Assembly (NCBI GenBank): GCA_963798795.1
Contig: CAWCUZ010000001.1
Span: 1,674,001-1,738,000 of the forward strand
DNA from: CAWCUZ01 sp963798795
GTDB lineage: Bacteria > Acidobacteriota > Vicinamibacteria > Vicinamibacterales > SCN-69-37
DNA length: 64,000 nucleotides
Direction of reading: 5' to 3'
The notes beneath the pieces were generated by a model. The model saw only the letters and a list, made by a program, of their open reading frames with translations. It was not told the origin of the DNA and ran no database searches. The translations under genes were made by a program, and so were the position numbers. Positions 55,259 to 63,125 of this stretch are shown here, piece by piece; position 1 is the first letter of the stretch, and each line of letters opens with the position of its first letter.

Positions 55259-55917
55259 GGCTGGTCCTCGATGCGGTAGCCGAGCCCGCGCACGGTCACG
55301 ATCACCCGCGCGCCCAGCTTGCGCCGGAGCCGCGCGACGAACACCTCGACCGTGTTCGAGTCGCGGTCGAAATCCTGCGCGTAGATGTGGTCCGTCAGCT
55401 CGGCCTTCGAGACGATGCGGCCCCGGTGGTGCATGAGATACGACAGCACGCGGAACTCGTGGGCGGTCAGCCGGACGGGCGCGCCGGCCCGCGTCACGCG
55501 GCCGCCGCGCGGATCCAGCTCGACCGCGCCCGAGCGCAACGCCGCCGCCGGCTGCCCCGCCGCGCGGCGGATCAGCGCGCGCAGCCGCGCCAGGAGCTCT
55601 TCCATCTGGAACGGCTTGGTGAGATAGTCGTCCGCGCCGCCGTCGATCCCCTGCACTTTCTCGTGCCAGCTTCCGCGGGCCGTCAGCACGAGCACTGGAA
55701 CCCGCAGCCCGTCCTCGCGCCAGCGGCGGACGAGCATCAGGCCGTCGATGCGCGGCAGACCGAGGTCGAGGACGACGGCGTCGATCGCTTCCGTCCGGGC
55801 GACCCGATCGCCCTGCGACCCATCGGCCGCGCAGTCGACCGCATACCCCGCCGCGCCGATCGCCTCGGCCAGCTGCCGCCTGAGTGCGGTCTCGTCTTCG
55901 ATGACCAGAATGCGCAT
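55255..55917 (-). CDS. OmpR/PhoB-family response regulator
   Basis: 220 residues. Receiver domain with Asp51 in AVVLDLGLPRIDGLML and Lys in DDYLTKPFQ; C-terminal winged helix (LTAHEFRVLSYLMHHRGRIV, NTVEVFVARLRRKLGARVIV, TVRGLGYRI). First gene of a three-gene minus-strand operon. The divergent intergenic region carries two pairs of 11-bp-spaced direct repeats suited to a dimer of this regulator. Confidence 0.93.
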   Translation of the reverse strand: MRILVIEDETALRRQLAEAIGAAGYAVDCAADGSQGDRVARTEAIDAVVLDLGLPRIDGLMLVRRWREDGLRVPVLVLTARGSWHEKVQGIDGGADDYLTKPFQMEELLARLRALIRRAAGQPAAALRSGAVELDPRGGRVTRAGAPVRLTAHEFRVLSYLMHHRGRIVSKAELTDHIYAQDFDRDSNTVEVFVARLRRKLGARVIVTVRGLGYRIEDQP

Positions 55918-56012
55918 GTCGGGCTTTCGGCTCTCGGCGTTGGGCTCTCGACCCGTTTCCGATGAAGGGTCGGAGTTTCAGGACCCGCTTCCATTGAGTA
56001 TCCGCCGAAAAA

Positions 56013-56087
56013 CTGAACGGCGGCTGAACGGCCCGGAGCCGCGCGTTCATGGCTTGTTCATGCGCCGGCCGCTACCGTTGAGTTCAT
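56013..56087. promoter_or_regulatory. 11-bp-spaced direct repeats, putative OmpR-type binding sites
   Basis: CTGAACGG at 56013 and 56024, and GTTCATG at 56045 and 56056, each pair exactly 11 bp apart. A further GTTCATG at 56082 covers the next gene's start codon. TGAAC and GTTCA are the same half-site in opposite orientation. One helical turn spacing is the hallmark of OmpR/PhoB-family sites. Placed between the regulator operon and the ADOP operon, they could control both. Confidence 0.6.
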
Positions 56088-56223
56088 GCGGCGTTCCACG
56101 CGCAACTCGTTGCTCTTCCTCCTGCTCATGGCCGTCGTCGGCATCGGGCTCTATTTCGCAGTCGGGGGCCAGCTGGCCGACTGGCTCAGGGCCCTGCACG
56201 GCATCCACCGGGGCGGGCGGTAA
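56086..56223 (+). CDS. very small single-helix membrane protein
   Basis: 45 residues: a basic start (MRRSTRN), one membrane helix (SLLFLLLMAVVGIGLYFAVG) and an amphipathic tail (QLADWLRALHGIHRGGR). It ends six bases before the permease gene, so the two are cotranscribed. Size and topology suit a small regulatory subunit of the permease; that role is inference. Confidence 0.6.
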   Translation: MRRSTRNSLLFLLLMAVVGIGLYFAVGGQLADWLRALHGIHRGGR

Positions 56224-56229
56224 CGACCG

Positions 56230-58627
56230 ATGCTCCGGTACGCCTGGCGCTCGCTGCGCCGGATGCCCGTCCTCGCCGGCGTCGTCGCCGTGTCACTCGG
56301 CGCCGGCATTGGCGTGAACACCGCCATCGTCTCGTGGCTGCAGACCGTCGTCTTTCGGCCGCTCCCGGGTGTCGCCGATGCGCCCGGGTTCGACCTGATC
56401 GAGCCACGCACGGCGATCGGCACGTATCCGGGCGTTTCGTGGCCCGCCTACCTCGATATCCGGGAGCGGATGGGATCGATGCCCGGCCTGCTCGCGTTCC
56501 GGATGGTGCCGTTCAACGTCGGCGCCGGTGAGCGGCTCGATCGAGTGTACGGCCTCCTCGTCTCCGACAACTACTTCCAGGTGCTCGGCCTCCGGCCGGC
56601 GGCTGGCCGATTCTTCCGGCCCGACGAATCGGACGCCGCTGCGCCGGCCACGGCGATCGTGTCGTACGACTTCTGGCGCAGCCAGCTTGGCGGCGCGCCA
56701 GGGGCCGTGGGAAGCCTGCTGCGCGTCAACGGCACAGACACCACGATCGTGGGTGTTGCGCCGAGGGCTTTTCAGGGCACGGTGCTGGGCCTCGGGTTCG
56801 ACGTGTGGACGCCGGCGGCGCTGGCGCCCCGGCTGCTCGCCGGCTCGCGCGAACTGCAGGATCGCGGGCAGCGTGGATATACGGTGATGGGGCGCCGGCT
56901 CGCGGGCGCCAGCCGCGCCCGCGCCACGACTGAGCTGGCGGGCATCCTCAGCGACCTCGCCCGTCTGCATCCCGGAACCGACCGCGGTCTGACCGGCGAC
57001 ATCCTCCCGTTCTGGCAATCGCCGCGCGGCCCGCAGCGCTTCTTCCTGACCGCACTGGCGCTGTTGGAGGGCGCCATGCTGCTCGTGCTCCTCGCCGTGT
57101 GCGGCAACATGGCGAATCTCCTGCTCGCCCGCGCGGGCGCCCGCCACCGCGACGTCGCGATCCGACAGGCGCTCGGCGCGACGCGCGGACGCATTGCCCG
57201 CCTCGTGCTCGGCGAGAGCGTGCTGCTCGCCGTGCCCGGCGCGGTGCTTGGCGCGGCGCTCGGCGCGTGGGGCAGCTCAGCGCTGCGTGCGGTGCCGCTC
57301 CCGGGCGCGCTGCCCTTCCGGTTTCAGACGGCTGCCGACGGCTGGACCCTGGCCTTCGCCGCGCTGCTCGGCCTGGGCTGCGGGCTGCTCTTCGGTGCGG
57401 CGCCCGCGTGGCACCTGGCGCGCCTCGACCCGGCGGAACAGCTCAAGAGCGGGCTGTCGGGCGCCCGCGGGCCGCTGCGTGGGTCGCTCATGGGCGTACA
57501 GGTCGCGCTGGCGCTCGTGGTGCTCGTCATCGCCGCGCTCTTCTCTCGCGGATTTGCGCGGGCTCGAACCGCCGACCCGGGGTTCCGGACGCAGGGCGTG
57601 CTCCTCGGCGCCTACAGTCTGAATGGCGGACCGGTGGACGCCGATCGCACACGGCGCGTCGTGTCGCACCTGCTCGCAACGGTCCGCGCGCTGCCCGGCG
57701 TCGCATCCGCGGCGATCGCCACGTCGGTCCCGCTCGACATCCACGGCCTGCCGTCGAGAACGTTCACGGTCGAGGGCCGGCCACCGCTGTCGAGCGACGG
57801 CGACGACGTCGCGCTCACGAACACCGTCACGCCGGGCTACTTCGGCACGATGGGCATCCGGTTGCTGGCCGGTTCGGACTTCGCCGATTCTGGACGACCC
57901 GGTCGCGCCGCGCCAGGTCGTCGTCAATGAGGCCTTCGTGAACCGGTATCTCGACCGCGCCGCGCCGATCGGACGTCGTCTCGAGACGCGAGGCCGGACC
58001 TACGTCATCACCGGCGTCGTGGCGACCACGGTGTCGGAAGCCTTTGACGAGCCCCCGGCGCCGGTCCTGTATTTCTCGTACCGTGACCTGCCCGCGGCGT
58101 CGGGCGAGATTCACGTCCTCGGCCGACGCGACGCGCGGGCGCCTCTGCCAATCGACCTGCAGCAGGCCGTCCGCGGCGTCGAACCCGGACTGCCGGTGTA
58201 CGACGTCCGGACGCTGGCTGAGCACGTCGAACGGAACCTCGTGCTCCAGCGGATCCCGGCGCGCATCTTCATCGTCGTCGGACCGCTGCTCCTGGCGCTG
58301 GCTGCGATCGGGATCTACGCGGTGGTGTCGTTCACGGTCTCGAGACGACTCGCGGAGATCGGCGTGTGCCTGGCCGTGGGCGGATCGCCGCGGCGCGTCA
58401 TTCTGCAGACGATGGCCACGTGCTTCCGGCCAATCGGTCTGGGGGTCGCCGCGGGCTGGATCCTGGCTCTCGATATCGATCTGCTGCTCTTCCACGGTGG
58501 CCGCCAGGACGCCGCGCTCCTGGCCGGCGTCCCGGGCCTGCTGCTCGCGGTGGCCGCGTGCGCCTGCTGGATTCCGGCGCGGCGGGCCGTCCGTGCGAAT
58601 CCGATGACGGCGCTCCGCGCCGAGTAG
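56230..58627 (+). CDS. ADOP-family ABC permease lacking the N-terminal prefix (one frameshift)
   Basis: MacB/FtsX permease of about 798 residues that begins directly at TM1 (MPVLAGVVAVSLGAGIGVNT), without the cytoplasmic prefix of the PadR-linked copies. Periplasmic core LLVSDNYFQVLGLRPAAGRF; FtsX blocks LLAVCGNMANLLLARAGARH and SFTVSRRLAEIGVCLAVGGS; end ACWIPARRAVRANPMTALRAE. Frame shifts at 57886-57890, where GATTC stands for GATC; the repair gives GSDFADLDDPVAPRQVVVNE. It is controlled, by position, through the two-component system rather than a PadR protein. Confidence 0.87.
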
Positions 58628-58649
58628 GGCGCGAGGTTCGTCCGTCTGA

Positions 58650-61337
58650 TCACTCCGCCCGCAGCGTCTCCATCGGATCGAGTGCGGCCGCCCGGCGCGC
58701 CGGCAGCCAGCTCGCCAGCAGCGACACCAGCACGAGCGCGGCGGCCATCGACGCAAGCGTCGCGGGATCCGACGGCCCGACGCCGTAGAGGACGGCCGCA
58801 AGATAGCGGGTCAGACCGAGCGCGCCGCCCAGCCCGATCGCCACGCCCACCAGCGTCAGGACGAGTCCTCTGTGCACGACCAGCCTCAGCACCTGGCCGG
58901 GACGTGCGCCCAGCGCCAGCCGCACGCCAATTTCGCGGCGGCGCTCCCCCACGATCGCCGCCAGGACTCCGTAGATCCCCACGGCGCCCAGCGTGAGCCC
59001 CAGCACGCCGAATCCGCCGAGCAACACGGTCAACAGGCGCGGTCCCGCCAGGGCGCGGCTGACCGCGTCGTCGAAGGTGAACTCGGCCGTGATCGGCTGC
59101 GCCGGGTCGATCGACCACACCGCGTCGCGAAGCGCGGGGATCATGGTGGACGGATCGCCGGCCGTGCGCGCCACGATCGTCGTCTTGCTGCGCGAGTTCT
59201 GGCGGTTGTCGAGATACAGCGTCGGTTCGGCGGGCTGCGCCATCGCCACCTGGCGAATGTCGTTCACCACCCCGACGATCTCCGCCGGGACGCGGCCGCC
59301 GAGCCGCAGTGTCCGGCCGACGGCGCGCTGGCCCGGGAACGTCTGCCGCACGAAGGCCTGGTTGACGATGACGACGAACGGCGAGCCGCCACGGTCGCGC
59401 GGCGTGAACTCACGCCCGTCGACCATCCGCGCGCCAATCGCCGCGAAGTACCCGTCGCTGATGTGGATGGCCCTGACGAGCGGCGGATCCTCGCCCGGCG
59501 GCACGGCCCGCCCGGGCACCTGGAAGGCATTGATCTCGCCGTTGCCGCGGAAGGGTGCATCCTTCACGGCCGCCGCCGAGACGACGCCGGGCAGCGAACG
59601 CACCTTCTCGATGACCGCCTGGTAGTAGTTCGTGTAGGACGCGCCGGATCCCGCCGGCAGACCGCGGTCGGACGCCGAACCGTGCCGGTCCGTGTCGATC
59701 GTGAACTGGACGGCCGCCAGATGATCGGCCTCGAACCCCGGGCTCTGGTGGAGCAGCGCGACGAAGCTTCGGACCATCAGGCCGGCACCGACGATGAGCA
59801 CCATGGCCACCGCGACCTCGGCGACGACCAGGGCCGTCCGCAGGCGCTGGCTCGACGCGCCCGCCACCGATCGGGAGCTGTTCCGCAGCGCGGCCTGGCC
59901 GGACGCGCGCGACGTCCGAAGCGCCGGCGCAATCCCGAACAGCAGGCCGGCCATGACGGTGACGGCCACCCCAAACGCCATCACCGTACCGTCCAGCCGC
60001 ACCTCGCCGGTACGCGGCAACTGGCCGGCGCTGAGCGCGACCAGCGCCTGCGTGCCGAGCCAGGCGGGCAGGAGGCCGATGGCGCCACTGAGACCGGACA
60101 GAATCAGGCTCTCGGTCAGCAACTGGCGCAGCAACCGTCCTCGTCCGGCACCCAGCGCCAGCCGTACCGCCATCTCGCGGCCGCGGCCCATCGCGCGCGC
60201 GAGCTGCAGGCCGGCGACGTTGACGCACGCCATCAGCAGCACGAGGCCCACAGCGCCGAGCAGCACGAGCAGGCCCGCGCGCGCCGGCCCGACGATGACC
60301 TCGGCGAGCGGCACCACGGTGGCGGAACCCCACGCGGCGTCCTCCGGGTACTGCTGGGCCAGGCGCGCGGTGACGGTCTGCATCTCGGAGCGGACCTCGG
60401 CGTCGCTCACGCCCGGCCTGGCGCGCGCGACGACATCCAGCACGCGAACGGGACGGATGCGCGGAATGGCCGTGTCGGGAATGGTGGCGTACGGCACGAA
60501 CACGTCGGCGTGGTCGGTGGGGTACTGCAGCGACTCGGGCAGCACGCCGATGACGTCGTAAGGCTCGCCGCCGACCGTCAGCGTCGATCCAATCACGTCG
60601 GGAGCGCCGCCGAACTCGCGGAGCCAGAACCCGTGCGTCAGCAGCAGCACCGTGTCGTGCCCGCCCCGCACCAACTCGTCCTCGCGTGGCAGCCGGCCGA
60701 GCCCCGCGTGGACGCCGAGCGCCTCGAAGAACCCGGCCGTCATGAACACCGCCGACAGCCGCCGCGGCGTGCCCCGCCCGGTCAGGTCCACGCCCGACGA
60801 GCCCTCGCCGTACCAGTACCCGCCGAGATCGGCAATGACCTTCCGCTGGGCGCGCCAGTCATCGAGGTCGACAGGCGACACGGCGCCGCGCTCGATCCCG
60901 GCGCTGGCATTGGCGGTGTAGACGGCGTACAGGCGGTCCGGATCCGGATACGGCAACGGCCGCAGCAGGATGCCGTGAACCATGGAGAAGATGGCCGTGT
61001 TGGCCCCGATGCCGAGCGCGATCGTCAGCATCGCCGTGGCGGCGAATCCCGGGGCGCCGTGCAGGCGGCGCAGTGCGTACTTCACGTCCTGCCAGAGTCC
61101 CGTCATCAGGCGCCTCCGCCGGTGCACGGCCACCGTGTGTCTGCCCACCCGGCGCATGTAGCGCCGCGCATCGTCGATGTCGCCGAATTCGCGCACGGCC
61201 TGCCGGCGCGCCTCGCCGGGCGCGACCCCGCGCGCCGCGAGTTCGTCGGTGCGGACGTCGATGTGAAACTGGAGCTCATCGTCGACATCACGATCGACGC
61301 CGTCACGGGCGCGTGGATCGCGCGTCCACGTCGTCAT
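58650..61337 (-). CDS. ADOP-family ABC permease, intact
   Basis: 895 residues from ATG 61337, which overlaps the PadR stop (ATGA). Prefix (VDRDVDDELQFHIDVRTDEL) with REFGDIDDARRYM, TM1 in GAPGFAATAMLTIALGIGAN, periplasmic core AVFMTAGFFEALGVHAGLGR, FtsX blocks LMACVNVAGLQLARAMGRGR and AAIVGERRREIGVRLALGAR, end ASWLPARRAAALDPMETLRAE. Tail-to-tail with the preceding permease, 22 bp between stops. No ATPase nearby. Confidence 0.92.
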   Translation of the reverse strand: MTTWTRDPRARDGVDRDVDDELQFHIDVRTDELAARGVAPGEARRQAVREFGDIDDARRYMRRVGRHTVAVHRRRRLMTGLWQDVKYALRRLHGAPGFAATAMLTIALGIGANTAIFSMVHGILLRPLPYPDPDRLYAVYTANASAGIERGAVSPVDLDDWRAQRKVIADLGGYWYGEGSSGVDLTGRGTPRRLSAVFMTAGFFEALGVHAGLGRLPREDELVRGGHDTVLLLTHGFWLREFGGAPDVIGSTLTVGGEPYDVIGVLPESLQYPTDHADVFVPYATIPDTAIPRIRPVRVLDVVARARPGVSDAEVRSEMQTVTARLAQQYPEDAAWGSATVVPLAEVIVGPARAGLLVLLGAVGLVLLMACVNVAGLQLARAMGRGREMAVRLALGAGRGRLLRQLLTESLILSGLSGAIGLLPAWLGTQALVALSAGQLPRTGEVRLDGTVMAFGVAVTVMAGLLFGIAPALRTSRASGQAALRNSSRSVAGASSQRLRTALVVAEVAVAMVLIVGAGLMVRSFVALLHQSPGFEADHLAAVQFTIDTDRHGSASDRGLPAGSGASYTNYYQAVIEKVRSLPGVVSAAAVKDAPFRGNGEINAFQVPGRAVPPGEDPPLVRAIHISDGYFAAIGARMVDGREFTPRDRGGSPFVVIVNQAFVRQTFPGQRAVGRTLRLGGRVPAEIVGVVNDIRQVAMAQPAEPTLYLDNRQNSRSKTTIVARTAGDPSTMIPALRDAVWSIDPAQPITAEFTFDDAVSRALAGPRLLTVLLGGFGVLGLTLGAVGIYGVLAAIVGERRREIGVRLALGARPGQVLRLVVHRGLVLTLVGVAIGLGGALGLTRYLAAVLYGVGPSDPATLASMAAALVLVSLLASWLPARRAAALDPMETLRAE

Positions 61338-61648
61338 GGCTTCAGCACGTCGAAGACGGCGGCCGCATAGCGGCGCCAGGCCGCTTCTTCGGCGGCCAGC
61401 CGCCGGCGACCGCGCGCGGTGAGGCGGTAGTAGCGCGCGCGCCGGTTGTGCTCCGAGGCGCCCCACTCGGCGGTCAGACACTCGTCCTGCTCGAGCCGGC
61501 GCAGCGCCTTGTAGAGCGGGGCGTCCTCGATGGTCAGCGTTCCGCCCGTGCGGTCCCGCACCCAGCGCGACACGGCGTAGCCGTGGCGCGGTCCATCGGC
61601 CAGCGCGCGCAGCACCAGCACGTCGAGCGTGCCCTGCAGCAAGTTCAC
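61334..61648 (-). CDS. PadR-family transcriptional regulator
   Basis: 104-residue PadR protein from GTG 61648: LLQGTLDVLVLRALADGPRH, then APLYKALRRLEQDECLTAEW and NNRRARYYRL-type wing (HNRRARYYRLTARGRRRLAA). Translationally coupled to the permease. A short palindrome lies eight bases before its start. Confidence 0.92.
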   Translation of the reverse strand: MNLLQGTLDVLVLRALADGPRHGYAVSRWVRDRTGGTLTIEDAPLYKALRRLEQDECLTAEWGASEHNRRARYYRLTARGRRRLAAEEAAWRRYAAAVFDVLKP

Positions 61649-61655
61649 CGAGACA

Positions 61656-61670
61656 CCTTACCAAGTAAGG
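61656..61670. promoter_or_regulatory. CCTTACcaaGTAAGG palindrome, putative PadR operator
   Basis: Perfect 6-bp arms around CAA, located just upstream of the PadR GTG and about 25 bp from the divergent MFS promoter. One repressor dimer could influence both directions. Confidence 0.5.
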
Positions 61671-61695
61671 GCACCGGCTGTCGAGGGCCCGCTCC

Positions 61696-61701
61696 TATAA
61701 T
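61696..61701 (+). promoter_or_regulatory. TATAAT, leaderless -10 of the MFS gene
   Basis: A consensus TATAAT ends eight bases before ATG 61710, the same spacing as at 35054-35068. Confidence 0.55.
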
Positions 61702-61709
61702 CACGGCCC

Positions 61710-63125
61710 ATGTCGTCCGATGCGGACCGCCGGCATGCGCGCTACGCGCTCGCGGTCCTGTTCGCGATCAACCTCCTGAACTTCTACGACCGGCAGGTGC
61801 TGGGCGCCGTGGGCGAGGCCGTGCGGCGGGAGTGGCGGATTGGCGATACGGGACTCGGTGCGCTCGGCATGGCCTTCACGGTGCTCTACGCCCTTGCGGG
61901 CGTCCCGCTGGGCCGGTTGAGCGACCGTCTGGCCCGCGGTCCGCTCCTGGCGGCCGGGGTATTCGCGTGGAGTGTGCTGACCGCCGCGCAGGGCCTTGCC
62001 CGCAGCTTCTGGACGTTGTTCGCCACGCGGCTGGCCACGGGAATCGGAGAAGCCACCTGCGCGCCGGCCGCCACCTCGCTCATCGGCGACCTGTTCCCGA
62101 CGACGCGCCGCGCGCGGGCGTTGGCCGTCTTCATGCTGGGGCTGCCGTTCGGTCTGGCGCTCAGCTACGCAGTCAGCGGCGCGGTGGCCCAGGCATGGGG
62201 ATGGCGCGCGGCATTCTACGTGGCCGCGGCGCCGGGCCTGCTGCTCGCCGTGGCGGTCCTGCGCATCCGGGAGCCGGCGCGCGGCCAGGCCGAGACGACG
62301 TCGGTGGGCGCCCGCCGCCGTCCGGGATCGCCCCTGCGCCTGGTGCTGTCGACGCCGACCATCTGGTGGCTGATCGTGGCGGGCGCGCTGCACACGTTCG
62401 CCACCTCGACGCTCGGCGCGTTTCTGTCGCCGTTCCTCATCCGCTTCCACGGCCTCGACATCCGACAGGCCGGCTTCGTGTCGATGGCGGTGTTCGGACT
62501 GCCCGGCATCGTGGGGCTGATGGCGGGCGGCGCAGGCGCGGACGCGGCCTACCGCCGGCGAACGGACGGACGCCTGCTCGTGGCTGCGACCGCGATAGGC
62601 GCGACGGTGCCGCTCGTCTTCCTCGGGCTCGGCCGTCCGGCGGGCGACGTGCTCGGCTTCGGTCTGCTGGCGGGCGTCGCCAGTGCGGCGATGTTCTCCT
62701 TCTATCCTGCCGCCTACTCGACCGTGCACGATGTCGTCGAGCCGTCGCTTCGGGGAACCGCCATGGCGGTGCTCTTCATGGCCGTCTACCTGTTTGGCGC
62801 CTCGTCCGGGCCGATCGGCACGGGCCTGCTGAGCGACGCCTTCGCGCGTCGCGCGGCGGCCGCCGCGGGCGTGATCATCTCGTCACCCGAAATGCTGGAG
62901 TCGTTTCGCGCCGCGGGCCTGCACGCGGCGATGTACGTCGTGCCCGTGATGGGGATCATCATCGCGGCCGCGCTGTTCGCGGCCTCGCGCACGGTCCTCT
63001 CCGACGCGGCGAGGCTGCGCGCGTGGATCGAATCGGACGCTACTCCGTCCGGAGCGCCCGCAGCGGATCCAGCCGCGCCGCGCGGCGCGCCGGCAGGAAG
63101 CAGGCACCCGCCGCCAGCACCGTGA
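61710..63125 (+). CDS. MFS transporter (Spinster-like)
   Basis: 471-residue, 12-helix major facilitator. N-terminal FAINLLNFYDRQVLGAVGEA is typical of the Spinster/hexuronate-like group; the loop 2-3 signature is PLGRLSDRLARG, and FATRLATGIGEATCAPAATS marks helix 4-5. The last 25-30 residues (ATPSGAPAADPAAPRGAPAG) are low-complexity and are the antisense of the next permease gene's end, giving an 86-bp tail-to-tail overlap. A true stop may have been lost, or the ending is a recent extension. Substrate unknown. Confidence 0.85.
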   Translation: MSSDADRRHARYALAVLFAINLLNFYDRQVLGAVGEAVRREWRIGDTGLGALGMAFTVLYALAGVPLGRLSDRLARGPLLAAGVFAWSVLTAAQGLARSFWTLFATRLATGIGEATCAPAATSLIGDLFPTTRRARALAVFMLGLPFGLALSYAVSGAVAQAWGWRAAFYVAAAPGLLLAVAVLRIREPARGQAETTSVGARRRPGSPLRLVLSTPTIWWLIVAGALHTFATSTLGAFLSPFLIRFHGLDIRQAGFVSMAVFGLPGIVGLMAGGAGADAAYRRRTDGRLLVAATAIGATVPLVFLGLGRPAGDVLGFGLLAGVASAAMFSFYPAAYSTVHDVVEPSLRGTAMAVLFMAVYLFGASSGPIGTGLLSDAFARRAAAAAGVIISSPEMLESFRAAGLHAAMYVVPVMGIIIAAALFAASRTVLSDAARLRAWIESDATPSGAPAADPAAPRGAPAGSRHPPPAP

